Positions 1 to 6,005 of a stretch of DNA of 6,512 bases are shown here, piece by piece; positions within the stretch are counted from its first letter, which is position 1; every line of letters begins with the position of its first letter. A model generated the notes under the pieces. That model searched no databases. It saw only the letters and a list, made by a program, of their open reading frames with translations, and had not been told where the DNA came from. Made by a program: the position numbers and the translations under genes. The DNA is from Desulfuromonas sp. (GTDB taxonomy: Bacteria > Desulfobacterota > Desulfuromonadia > Desulfuromonadales > SZUA-401), in assembly GCA_002869605.1 (NCBI GenBank), contig PKUI01000063.1:1-6512 (forward strand). Reading direction: 5' to 3'.

Positions 1-236
<236 letters not shown>

Positions 237-250
237 ACTTCCTGAATATA

Positions 251-258
251 AAGGAGGT
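251..258 (+). promoter_or_regulatory. Strong ribosome binding site fixing the start of the FmdB gene
   Basis: AAGGAGGT lies four bases before the ATG at 263, an almost full anti-Shine-Dalgarno match. It decides the start: the same reading frame is open back to an ATG at 53, but that longer frame would run over the katG tail and has no such site. Confidence 0.85.
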
Positions 259-262
259 TAAG

Positions 263-463
263 ATGCCGATCTTCGAATACCGCTGCGAATCCTGCGGCGA
301 GCAGATTGAAAAAATTTCCAGCAAGCCTTTGGATGAAATCGAGTGCCCCAAATGCTCCAAACAGGCCAAGCGTGTCTTGTCCGTGTTTGCCACCACCAAT
401 AACTCGGCTCCGAGCGGCTGTGGCTCAGGGGGCTGCGCTCCTGGCGGTTCAGGCTTCCGCTGA
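263..463 (+). CDS. FmdB-family zinc-ribbon protein (66 aa)
   Basis: The protein begins MPIFEYRCESCG, the signature start of the FmdB/CxxC_CxxC_SSSS putative regulatory protein family. Two CxxC pairs (C8/C11 and C28/C31, 16 residues apart) should form a small zinc ribbon. The tail is glycine- and serine-rich with two further cysteines (C53, C58), as is common in this family. The family was named after a protein of the formamidase/amidase regulon and has been proposed to be regulatory, but its biochemical role is not established, so function here is open. It is a soluble cytoplasmic protein by appearance, with no signal or membrane segment. It follows katG by 50 bases, has its own promoter-like sequence and ribosome site, and ends 31 bases before a strong hairpin. 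Proximity to katG suggests, but does not show, a link to redox stress. Confidence 0.9.
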   Translation: MPIFEYRCESCGEQIEKISSKPLDEIECPKCSKQAKRVLSVFATTNNSAPSGCGSGGCAPGGSGFR

Positions 464-494
464 GGGGTGTAACCCGGGCGCGTGCCGTCCACAC

Positions 495-541
495 ACCAAT
501 AAAAAGGCCTCCACGTTATCTGTGGAGGCCTTTTTATTGGT
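495..541. terminator. Bidirectional intrinsic terminator between convergent genes
   Basis: A perfect 20-bp inverted repeat (495-514 paired with 522-541) has a 7-base loop. The GC-rich core GGCCTCCAC/GTGGAGGCC is flanked by AAAAA on the left and TTTTT on the right, so each strand yields a stem followed by a U tract. It lies 31 bases after the FmdB stop (+) and 18 bases after the phosphohexomutase stop (-), as expected for a shared terminator. Confidence 0.93.
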
Positions 542-559
542 CAATTATCGCGAGCAACT

Positions 560-1981
560 CTACCCGAGCAGAAATGCCTTGCCGGCTGCGAGGATCTCAT
601 CGAGGGCGCCCTGATTGCCCGCCTCCCCGTAGAGGCGCACCACCGGCTCGGTCCCCGACTTGCGGTACAACAGCCAGGAGCCATCATCGAGCAGGAACTT
701 GGTACCGTCGATGGTGATGACCTCCGTGACCTTGCGACCGGCGAACTCGGCGGGAAAATCCGCCACCTTATCGGCATACCCCTCCTCGAGCTCGGGAGTC
801 AGGCTCAAATTGATGCGCCGGGTGTGAAACTCCCCAACCCGACCGTAGAGGTCGGTGATCAGCTCCTGCAGGCTCTTGCCGGTCACCGCGACCATTTCGG
901 CGACCAGCAGGCAGGCAATGATGCCATCCTTGTCCGGTACGTGCCCACCGATCGACAGCCCGGCACTCTCCTCCCCGCCGACCAGGATCTGATCCTTACT
1001 GATCAGGTCACCGATAAACTTGAAACCGACCGGGGTCTCGTGAACCTTCACCCCGTGATGCGCGGCAACGGCGTCGACGAAGTGACTGGTCGCCACCGAG
1101 CGGGCGGCATCCCCCTTCTTTCCCTTGACGCGGATGAAGTAATCGAGCAGTAGCGCCAGGATGTAATTCGGCTCGTAAAACGTCCCATCGAAATCGAGAA
1201 TCCCGTAGCGGTCGGCATCTCCGTCGGTGGCGAGTCCGAGCCGCACGGCGCTGTCTTCACGCACCAGCTTGATGAAGTCGGCGATATGATTCTCGGAAGG
1301 TTCCGGGGGGAGCCCCCCGAAATAGGGATCGAGATGATCATTGATGGTCACCACGTCGACCCCGGCCTCGCGCAGCAGGTAATCGAGGTAACCACGTGCC
1401 GTGCCGTACATCGGGTTGACGGCGATCTTCATGCCGGAGCGCGCAATCGCCTCGATGTCGACCAGTTCGGAGAGCCGCTGGCAATACGCGTCGTGCGGGT
1501 CGATCGATTCAACCAGGCCGGCATGGACCGCCTGATTCAGCGGCATGTCGCGGTACACGATCTCTCCCAGCATGGCGTTGGCGCGCCGTTCGATATCCTT
1601 GGTCGTCTCCGGCAAGGCCGGGCCACCATTGGATGGAGAAAACTTCAGGCCATTGTAGTTTGCCGGGTTATGGCTGGCAGTAAAATTGATGCCACCTGCC
1701 GCTCCGCGACGCAGGATTTCGAAGGCGATTACCGGCGTAGGCGTGTCCCGGCTGCAGACGTAGCTCTTGACCCCGGCCCCGGCAAGCACCCGCGCGGTCT
1801 CGTGAGCAAAGGCGTCTCCCATGAATCGCGCATCGTAACCGACAACGACCCCCTTCTCCCCTTCACCGATCGCCTTGAGATAATCGGCAATCGCCTGGGT
1901 GACCACACGAACGTTAGCATAGGTAAAGTCTTCGCAGAAAATCCCCCGCCAACCCGAGGTCCCGAATGCAATCTGGCTCAT
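560..1981 (-). CDS. Phosphoglucomutase/phosphomannomutase family protein (alpha-D-phosphohexomutase, 473 aa)
   Basis: It belongs to the alpha-D-phosphohexomutase superfamily, which moves a phosphate between C1 and C6 of a hexose through a phosphoserine and supplies sugar phosphates for glycogen, cell-wall or polysaccharide synthesis. All four active-site elements are visible in order: the N-terminal TSGWRG (residues 8-13); the phosphoserine loop TASHNP (101-106, catalytic S103); the magnesium loop DGDADR (253-258); the sugar-recognition loop GGEESAG (335-341); and the C-terminal phosphate-binding KSGTEP (441-446). Length and domain order look complete for the family. The ATG at 1981 is preceded by AAGGAG (1992-1987) at a 5-base spacing. 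It is the third gene of the probable operon 2942-560, starting 33 bases after the LysE gene, and ends at the shared hairpin. Glucose versus mannose (or glucosamine) specificity cannot be set from the sequence, so no gene symbol is given. Confidence 0.93.
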   Translation of the reverse strand: MSQIAFGTSGWRGIFCEDFTYANVRVVTQAIADYLKAIGEGEKGVVVGYDARFMGDAFAHETARVLAGAGVKSYVCSRDTPTPVIAFEILRRGAAGGINFTASHNPANYNGLKFSPSNGGPALPETTKDIERRANAMLGEIVYRDMPLNQAVHAGLVESIDPHDAYCQRLSELVDIEAIARSGMKIAVNPMYGTARGYLDYLLREAGVDVVTINDHLDPYFGGLPPEPSENHIADFIKLVREDSAVRLGLATDGDADRYGILDFDGTFYEPNYILALLLDYFIRVKGKKGDAARSVATSHFVDAVAAHHGVKVHETPVGFKFIGDLISKDQILVGGEESAGLSIGGHVPDKDGIIACLLVAEMVAVTGKSLQELITDLYGRVGEFHTRRINLSLTPELEEGYADKVADFPAEFAGRKVTEVITIDGTKFLLDDGSWLLYRKSGTEPVVRLYGEAGNQGALDEILAAGKAFLLG

Positions 1982-2014
1982 GTAAACTCCTTGTGATCGA
2001 ATCTTCGACTACCC

Positions 2015-2668
2015 TCAGCCCCAGACCGAGAGGTAGCGACTGATGCCAGCATAAGCAAAATAGCCGGCAAAGCCGACCAGAAACAGCGCACAACATGCAA
2101 CCAGCGCCCGGTAATGCCGGTCGGTCAACAGGGTGCGTCCGTAATGACAGGAAAACGAGATCAAAGCATACCATGCCAGGTCGGCAAGGACATGGAAAAG
2201 ATAGAAGGTAACAATGCCCTCGCTGCCGAACTCTCCGGCCACCAGCAGGTAGGTCACGCCGACGGTCGCCCACCACAGGGTAAAGTAGGGATTGGCCAGG
2301 CTCACCAGGGCACCACTCGCCAGAGGATGCAGGGTTGTAGGCTGAGCTTTGCCGGCTGGCAGATGCAGCGACAGGTTCGAAAGGCCGCGCAACATGCCGA
2401 AACTCATCCCGACAAGCATCAGCGCTCCGACCAGTGCAACAACCGTAAATACCGTCGCCCCGGCCAACAGCTCACCAAACCCTGCCAGCACCAGCAGTAC
2501 GACCAGAACTTCCAACAACGCATGCCCGGCAACCAGCAGCGGGCCAGCCCAGGGACCGCGGCGCGTCGACTCGACCACGGTCACGGTCAGCAACGGACCG
2601 GGCATGCAGGCGCCAGAAAAGCCGAGCATGAACGAGGATGCGGCAATCGTGGCCAGCGCACTACCCAT
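2015..2668 (-). CDS. LysE/RhtB-family transporter (217 aa)
   Basis: This is a hydrophobic integral inner-membrane protein of the LysE superfamily, whose characterised members export amino acids such as lysine, arginine, threonine or homoserine. It shows the family's N-terminal helix with the motif GFSGACMPGP (residues 16-25), a glycine/histidine pair at 48-49, a central NPY (126-128) followed by a hydrophobic WW segment, and about six predicted membrane spans. The substrate cannot be told. The frame is open to an ATG at 2719, but I choose the ATG at 2668: the family's first helix begins there, a purine-rich GAGGAAGAGG stands just upstream, and the extra 17 residues are basic, atypical and wholly inside the preceding gene. 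With this start the gene overlaps the end of the YkgJ-like gene by 8 bases (ATGGGTAG), suggesting translational coupling in one operon. Confidence 0.86.
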   Translation of the reverse strand: MGSALATIAASSFMLGFSGACMPGPLLTVTVVESTRRGPWAGPLLVAGHALLEVLVVLLVLAGFGELLAGATVFTVVALVGALMLVGMSFGMLRGLSNLSLHLPAGKAQPTTLHPLASGALVSLANPYFTLWWATVGVTYLLVAGEFGSEGIVTFYLFHVLADLAWYALISFSCHYGRTLLTDRHYRALVACCALFLVGFAGYFAYAGISRYLSVWG

Positions 2669-2942
2669 CCTCTTCCTCTGCGGGATGGGGCGCCTTGTAA
2701 TCTTCCAGGTCACGAACATAGGGGCAGTCGTGCGGCAACACCCCCATCACCAGCACCTCCGGGGTCAGGGGAGCACACCCTGGACGCAGTTCGTGGCGTC
2801 GCTCGTAGACAGTGCAACGGCGGGTTCTCAGGTCGAGGTATTCACACGGCTCCGAGGTGTAGTAGATCTCACCCTGGTAAAAGTCTTTTTCATAACAACA
2901 GCGCCCACACTGCTCGCAGCGCCGCTCCCAGTCGTCTGTCAT
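2661..2942 (-). CDS. YkgJ-like cysteine cluster protein (93 aa)
   Basis: This is a small soluble protein with the cluster CEQCGRCC (C9, C12, C15, C16) followed by C33, C43, C56 and C73. It matches the CxxCxxCC pattern of the YkgJ / 'zinc- or iron-chelating domain' family (formerly UPF0153). These proteins are thought to bind a metal ion or iron-sulfur cluster, but their cellular role is not known. The C-terminus is acidic (EEED near the end). The start at 2942 has GGAGGT at 2952-2947, four bases upstream. It is the first gene of the probable minus-strand operon, ahead of a LysE-family exporter and a phosphohexomutase, and divergent from the cysteine-rich PxxKW gene at 3079. The family call is good; a specific function is not supported. 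Confidence 0.87.
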   Translation of the reverse strand: MTDDWERRCEQCGRCCYEKDFYQGEIYYTSEPCEYLDLRTRRCTVYERRHELRPGCAPLTPEVLVMGVLPHDCPYVRDLEDYKAPHPAEEEDG

Positions 2943-2961
2943 GGCTACCTCCGAAACCGCT

Positions 2962-2990
2962 AAACTAGTCGAGCAACATCGTCAGGTCAA
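2962..2990 (-). promoter_or_regulatory. Candidate promoter of the cysteine-cluster/LysE/phosphohexomutase operon
   Basis: On the minus strand, TTGACC (2990-2985, 5 of 6 to the -35 consensus) and TAGTTT (2967-2962, a weak -10 keeping the key T, A and final T) are separated by 17 bases. The start point would be near 2955, giving a leader of only about 13 bases that just holds the ribosome site. The weak -10 and short leader make this tentative. Confidence 0.4.
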
Positions 2991-3008
2991 GAACTATGGA
3001 AAAAGGAG

Positions 3009-3037
3009 TTGACAAGCCCTGCCACAGTACTTATTAT
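3009..3037 (+). promoter_or_regulatory. Near-consensus sigma70 promoter of the PxxKW gene
   Basis: A perfect -35 box TTGACA (3009-3014) is followed by a 17-bp spacer and TATTAT (3032-3037, 5 of 6 to TATAAT). Start of transcription is expected near 3044, about 35 bases before the ATG at 3079. This is one of the best promoter matches in the window and suggests strong basal expression unless repressed. Confidence 0.75.
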
Positions 3038-3039
3038 TC

Positions 3040-3058
3040 CGCGTTCTGGAACAACGCG
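3040..3058. promoter_or_regulatory. Inverted repeat at the predicted transcription start (possible operator or 5' hairpin)
   Basis: CGCGTT (3040-3045) and AACGCG (3053-3058) form perfect 6-bp arms around a 7-base centre. Inside them a second, competing pairing GTTC/GAAC exists (3043-3046 with 3049-3052). The element covers the predicted start point of the PxxKW promoter, a position where a repressor dimer could block transcription. It could equally form a hairpin near the mRNA 5' end, or be chance. Confidence 0.4.
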
Positions 3059-3078
3059 AACCATCGAGGAGGACGCAC

Positions 3079-3366
3079 ATGCAGTGTCAAACCGTACAAC
3101 CCGGTACCGAGTGTACCTTTTGGAAAAAACAAGGTTGCACCTTCAAAGAGCATAGCTGTCAGCCGATCATTGAGCAGTGTGAAGGATGTGGCAACATCGT
3201 CGACAGCTCCATCGGCAAGGTCTGTAATCTGGCTCCCGAGCCGGCGGCCAAGTGGAACAACACCTTGGAAATCTGCAACTTTGCCACCCATAAGAAGATT
3301 GAGCTGAAGATCGAGAAGCAGCGTGTCAACCCGCTCAAGGCCTCCAAAAAGGCTGCAGGTAAGTAA
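3079..3366 (+). CDS. PxxKW-family cysteine-rich protein (95 aa)
   Basis: This is a small cysteine-rich protein that I match to the family described as 'PxxKW family cysteine-rich protein', found in Desulfuromonadales-type bacteria. The naming motif is PAAKW (residues 55-59), followed by EICNFATH (64-71). There are eight cysteines (C3, C12, C20, C27, C34, C37, C49, C66), including one CxxC (C34-C37) that could bind metal or form disulfides. The C-terminal 25 residues are lysine-rich. No signal peptide or membrane segment is seen, so it is probably cytoplasmic. The biological role is unknown. The ATG has GAGGAGG (3066-3072) six bases upstream. It is a single-gene unit between a strong promoter and an intrinsic terminator, divergent from another cysteine-motif gene. 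The arrangement suggests an abundant or sharply regulated product. Confidence 0.85.
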   Translation: MQCQTVQPGTECTFWKKQGCTFKEHSCQPIIEQCEGCGNIVDSSIGKVCNLAPEPAAKWNNTLEICNFATHKKIELKIEKQRVNPLKASKKAAGK

Positions 3367-3388
3367 CACCCCTTCCGGCACAGATCAG

Positions 3389-3416
3389 AAAGGCGGGCTT
3401 CGGCCCGCCTTTTTTT
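3389..3416 (+). terminator. Intrinsic terminator of the PxxKW gene with UUCG tetraloop
   Basis: A 10-bp stem (3389-3398 paired with 3403-3412) with GC core GGCGGGC/GCCCGCC is closed by the very stable C(UUCG)G loop. It runs into seven Ts (3410-3416), the first few of them in the stem. It starts 22 bases after the PxxKW stop. The opposite strand has only a short T run, so it should act mainly on the plus strand. Confidence 0.92.
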
Positions 3417-3456
3417 GTTGTGCAAAACCAAACACCTTTTACCCACAATTAGAACG

Positions 3457-3465
3457 TGCTAATAT
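3457..3465 (+). promoter_or_regulatory. Extended -10 promoter candidate for the fusion gene
   Basis: TGCTAATAT combines the extended -10 TGn element (3457-3459) with a good -10 hexamer TAATAT (3460-3465). Only a poor -35 (TTTACC, 3438-3443, 16-bp spacer) is present, as extended -10 promoters allow. It lies between the upstream terminator and the ATG at 3501, where a promoter is needed. The start point would be near 3472, leaving a leader of about 29 bases. Confidence 0.5.
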
Positions 3466-3500
3466 GCTTCCGCTAAAATTCAATAACGGGAGCGACCCTG

Positions 3501-5990
3501 ATGACGCCATTCCTGCGCTATCGCATCTACACCATCTTTACCCTCTCCGGCTTTACTTCACTGGTGTATGAAATCCTCTGGGCCAAGCAACTGTCGTTGG
3601 TTTTCGGCACCTCTATTGTGGCGGTCAGCATCGTCGCCGCGACCTTCATGGGCGGCCTCGCCCTCGGCAGCATCCTCTTCGGACGTTACATTGACCGCCA
3701 CCAGGACTACATGCGGGTTTACGCCATCCTCGAATTGGGAATCGCCCTGTGTGCCCTCTGTTTCCCGATCGGGCTTGAGCTGATCCGTAACGGCTACATC
3801 GACTTTTCCCAGGCGTTCCCGAACAGTCCGCTGTACGCACACGGGCTGCAGTTTATCCAGACAACAGTGCTGCTGATCCTGCCGGCGGCACTCATGGGTG
3901 GCACCTTTCCCGCTATCTGTCGCCAGTTTGCACGAGATAAATGCGGCGGGCAGATCGGCAGGCTCTATGCCTTTAACACGGTCGGCGCCACCCTCGGCGC
4001 CTTTGCCTGTGGCTACCTGCTGATACCGAGCTTCGGCATCCATGGCACCAATCTGCTGGCGATCACCTTCAACATGGTCGTGGTTATCGGCGCCTGGTCG
4101 ATCGGCGGGCAGCTGGTATCCGGCAACACGCCCCCGACACTCAAATCTACCCTGCATATCCAGCACTGGCAACAGAAGCTGGTGCTGATCAGCATCGCCC
4201 TGATCGGATTTTTCTCACTCGCCTACGAGATCCTGTGGACCCGCGTTTTCCTGCTGTTTCTCGGGAACACCAGCTATGCCTTTTCGCTCATCCTGAGCTG
4301 TTTTCTGGTCGGCATCGCCCTCGGCGGCTGGCAGTACGCCCGGCTGACCCGCCCGCAGATGGACGAGGAGAAAATCTTTCTGCTGTTTACCGCCCTGATG
4401 GGGTTTTCTGTTCTTCTCACTGCCCCCTTCTACGATCAACTCGCGTATATATTTCAGGCCAGCCACGAGATCGCGGGAGACCGCTGGTGGCTGCTGAGCC
4501 TGCATAATTGGCTGATCGTCTTCGCGATCCTGTGCCTGCCGACAATCTGCTCCGGGGCACTGCTGCCGGCCAGTGTCGCCCTGCTCAATCCCGGTCGGCT
4601 GCACACCGGAAGCGGCGTCGGCATGGTCGTCAGCCACAACACCATCGGCGCCGTGTTCGGCAGCCTGGTGGCCGGGTTCGCTCTAGTTCCGGCTTTCGGG
4701 CTGCAAAACAGCTTCCGTTTGTTGGCGATCGGGAACCTGTTGATGGCGGGAATTCTGATGATTTTCTTCCGCAGCAGGTTGCGGGGGAACCTCGCCACGG
4801 CGGCGACACTGGCCCTGGGAATATTCATTACCGCACTCCCCCTTGACTGGGACGAAGCGTTGATGAACAGCGGGGTCTACTGTTATGCCGCGAAATATGC
4901 CGCGATGGGGGGCATAGACGAAATTCTGGCGCAGGAAAGGATTCTCGAAACCATCGAAGGACGGGACACCACCGTGGCGGTCCATGAAAGCCTCGACGGC
5001 CGTTTCCGGATCTTCACGGTCAACGGCAAGACCGACGGTGGCACCGGCAGTGACATGGCGACACAGATTCTCGTTGGCCACCTGCCGATGTTGATGCACC
5101 CCGCCCCCGAGGAAACCCTGGTCATTGGCCTCGGCACCGGGATTACCCTCAAAGGGCTATCGCACTATGTCGCAGAACGGGTTGACTGCGTGGAAATCTC
5201 TTCCGAGGTCGTAGCGGCCGAACGCTACTTCTCAGACTTCAACGGGCAAGCGCTATCCGACCCGAAGGTACGTCTGCTGGTCAACGACGGTCGCAACCAC
5301 CTGTTCGCCAACGAACGGCTCTACGACGTGATCATTTCCGAGCCTTCAAACCCGTGGCAATCGGGCAATGCCAACCTGTTCACCTATGAGTTTTACCAAC
5401 TGGCCAAGAGCCGTCTGACAGATTCGGGGGTCTTCAGCCAATGGATCGGTCTCTACGACATCACACCCGAGAATCTCAAGATCGCCATCAACACCCTGCT
5501 GAACGTGTTTCCCCACGTCCAAGCCTTTCAAGCCGGGAGCGATCTTATCCTGCTGGCGACAACCACGCCGCGCAGCTTCGACTACCAGCGTCTGCAAAGC
5601 ATGCTGGCACAGCCCTCGCTGCAGAGGGTCTTTGCCCCCCTCGGCATCCACTCTCCTGGAGACATCATCGCCAGGCATTACCTGTACGGCTCGAAGAGCC
5701 TCGAGCGCTTCGTCGCCGGAGCGACCATCAACAGTGACGATCGACCAATCCTTGAATACTCGGCCCACCACAACTTGGGAGAGGCGACCCTCGGCGAATT
5801 ACAACGCAAAAATGTCGAAGCGCTACAGACCGCTCGGGCAAGAGAGAATCTACCGCTCGCCCTGCCCCTCGAGAACCGTATCGAGGTCGCGGCGGCCTTG
5901 ACCGATCTCGGCATGGCCTTCCGCCGAGTTGGAGCACAACCGGAGTCGGAGTTTTTCCTGACACGTGCGCAAGAAGTAGCGACTCCGTAA
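3501..5990 (+). CDS. Fused MFS-like membrane module / spermidine-synthase-like protein (829 aa)
   Basis: Residues 1 to about 450 are a polytopic membrane module of roughly 12 or more spans, built from two homologous halves. Residues about 485-755 form a cytoplasmic spermidine-synthase-like methyltransferase fold: NGK (508-510), GLGTG (543-547, nucleotide loop), VEIS with E565 (likely ribose-binding acid), NDGR (595-598), YDVIISEPSNPW (608-619) and NSDDRPILEY (744-753), a set typical of 'fused MFS/spermidine synthase' proteins. The C-terminal part (about 790-825) resembles one TPR-like helical hairpin. Real spermidine synthases have GGGDGG and DSTDP; here the matching residues are T546, E614 and N617, so aminopropyl transfer is doubtful and the true reaction is unknown. 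The ATG at 3501 follows GGGAG (3488-3492) by 8 bases, a moderate ribosome site. It is a single-gene unit convergent with the LrgB gene. Confidence 0.88.
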   Translation: MTPFLRYRIYTIFTLSGFTSLVYEILWAKQLSLVFGTSIVAVSIVAATFMGGLALGSILFGRYIDRHQDYMRVYAILELGIALCALCFPIGLELIRNGYIDFSQAFPNSPLYAHGLQFIQTTVLLILPAALMGGTFPAICRQFARDKCGGQIGRLYAFNTVGATLGAFACGYLLIPSFGIHGTNLLAITFNMVVVIGAWSIGGQLVSGNTPPTLKSTLHIQHWQQKLVLISIALIGFFSLAYEILWTRVFLLFLGNTSYAFSLILSCFLVGIALGGWQYARLTRPQMDEEKIFLLFTALMGFSVLLTAPFYDQLAYIFQASHEIAGDRWWLLSLHNWLIVFAILCLPTICSGALLPASVALLNPGRLHTGSGVGMVVSHNTIGAVFGSLVAGFALVPAFGLQNSFRLLAIGNLLMAGILMIFFRSRLRGNLATAATLALGIFITALPLDWDEALMNSGVYCYAAKYAAMGGIDEILAQERILETIEGRDTTVAVHESLDGRFRIFTVNGKTDGGTGSDMATQILVGHLPMLMHPAPEETLVIGLGTGITLKGLSHYVAERVDCVEISSEVVAAERYFSDFNGQALSDPKVRLLVNDGRNHLFANERLYDVIISEPSNPWQSGNANLFTYEFYQLAKSRLTDSGVFSQWIGLYDITPENLKIAINTLLNVFPHVQAFQAGSDLILLATTTPRSFDYQRLQSMLAQPSLQRVFAPLGIHSPGDIIARHYLYGSKSLERFVAGATINSDDRPILEYSAHHNLGEATLGELQRKNVEALQTARARENLPLALPLENRIEVAAALTDLGMAFRRVGAQPESEFFLTRAQEVATP
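3549..4760 (+). repeat. Internal tandem duplication within the membrane module of the fusion protein
   Basis: Residues 17-56 and 236-275 align without gaps at 18 of 40 identical positions by my count; both carry YEILW (23-27 and 242-246) and end in a G-(L/I)-ALG motif. Further matches follow at nearly the same offset: LPAALMGGTFPA (127-138) with LPTICSGALLPA (346-357), and residues 158-180 with 379-401 (10 of 23 identical, both with NT-x-GA and FG). The offset stays at 219-221 residues, so the whole half (about 17-200 and 236-420) appears duplicated at protein level. Confidence 0.85.
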
Positions 5991-6005
5991 GCTTCGCTCG
6001 TCGAC

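Noticed and set aside
1286..1996. 236-residue plus-strand open frame opposite the phosphohexomutase
   Set aside because: It is antisense to a gene with every active-site motif in place, lacks recognisable domains, and is explained by GC-rich codon bias keeping the opposite frame open.
2668..2719. Longer start of the LysE-family gene at 2719
   Set aside because: It would add 17 basic residues inside the upstream gene, before the family's first helix. The ATG at 2668 has a purine-rich ribosome site and an operon-type overlap.
2114..2968. 284-residue plus-strand open frame opposite the LysE and cysteine-cluster genes
   Set aside because: The product is rich in Q, R, H and G with no domain, and lies antisense to two well-supported genes.
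2996..3307. Plus-strand open frame starting at 2996 across the divergent promoter
   Set aside because: It starts upstream of the promoter it would need, runs over the PxxKW gene in another frame and has no family features.
3558..4172. 204-residue minus-strand open frame inside the fusion gene (and a similar one at 4215-4637)
   Set aside because: Both are antisense shadows of a continuous 829-residue protein with clear domain motifs; their composition is D/E/Q/R-rich without recognisable domains.
5977..6000. Weak 5-bp inverted repeat (AGCGA/TCGCT) near the fusion gene stop as a terminator
   Set aside because: The stem is too short, the loop is 11 bases and no T run follows, so it is not credible as an intrinsic terminator.
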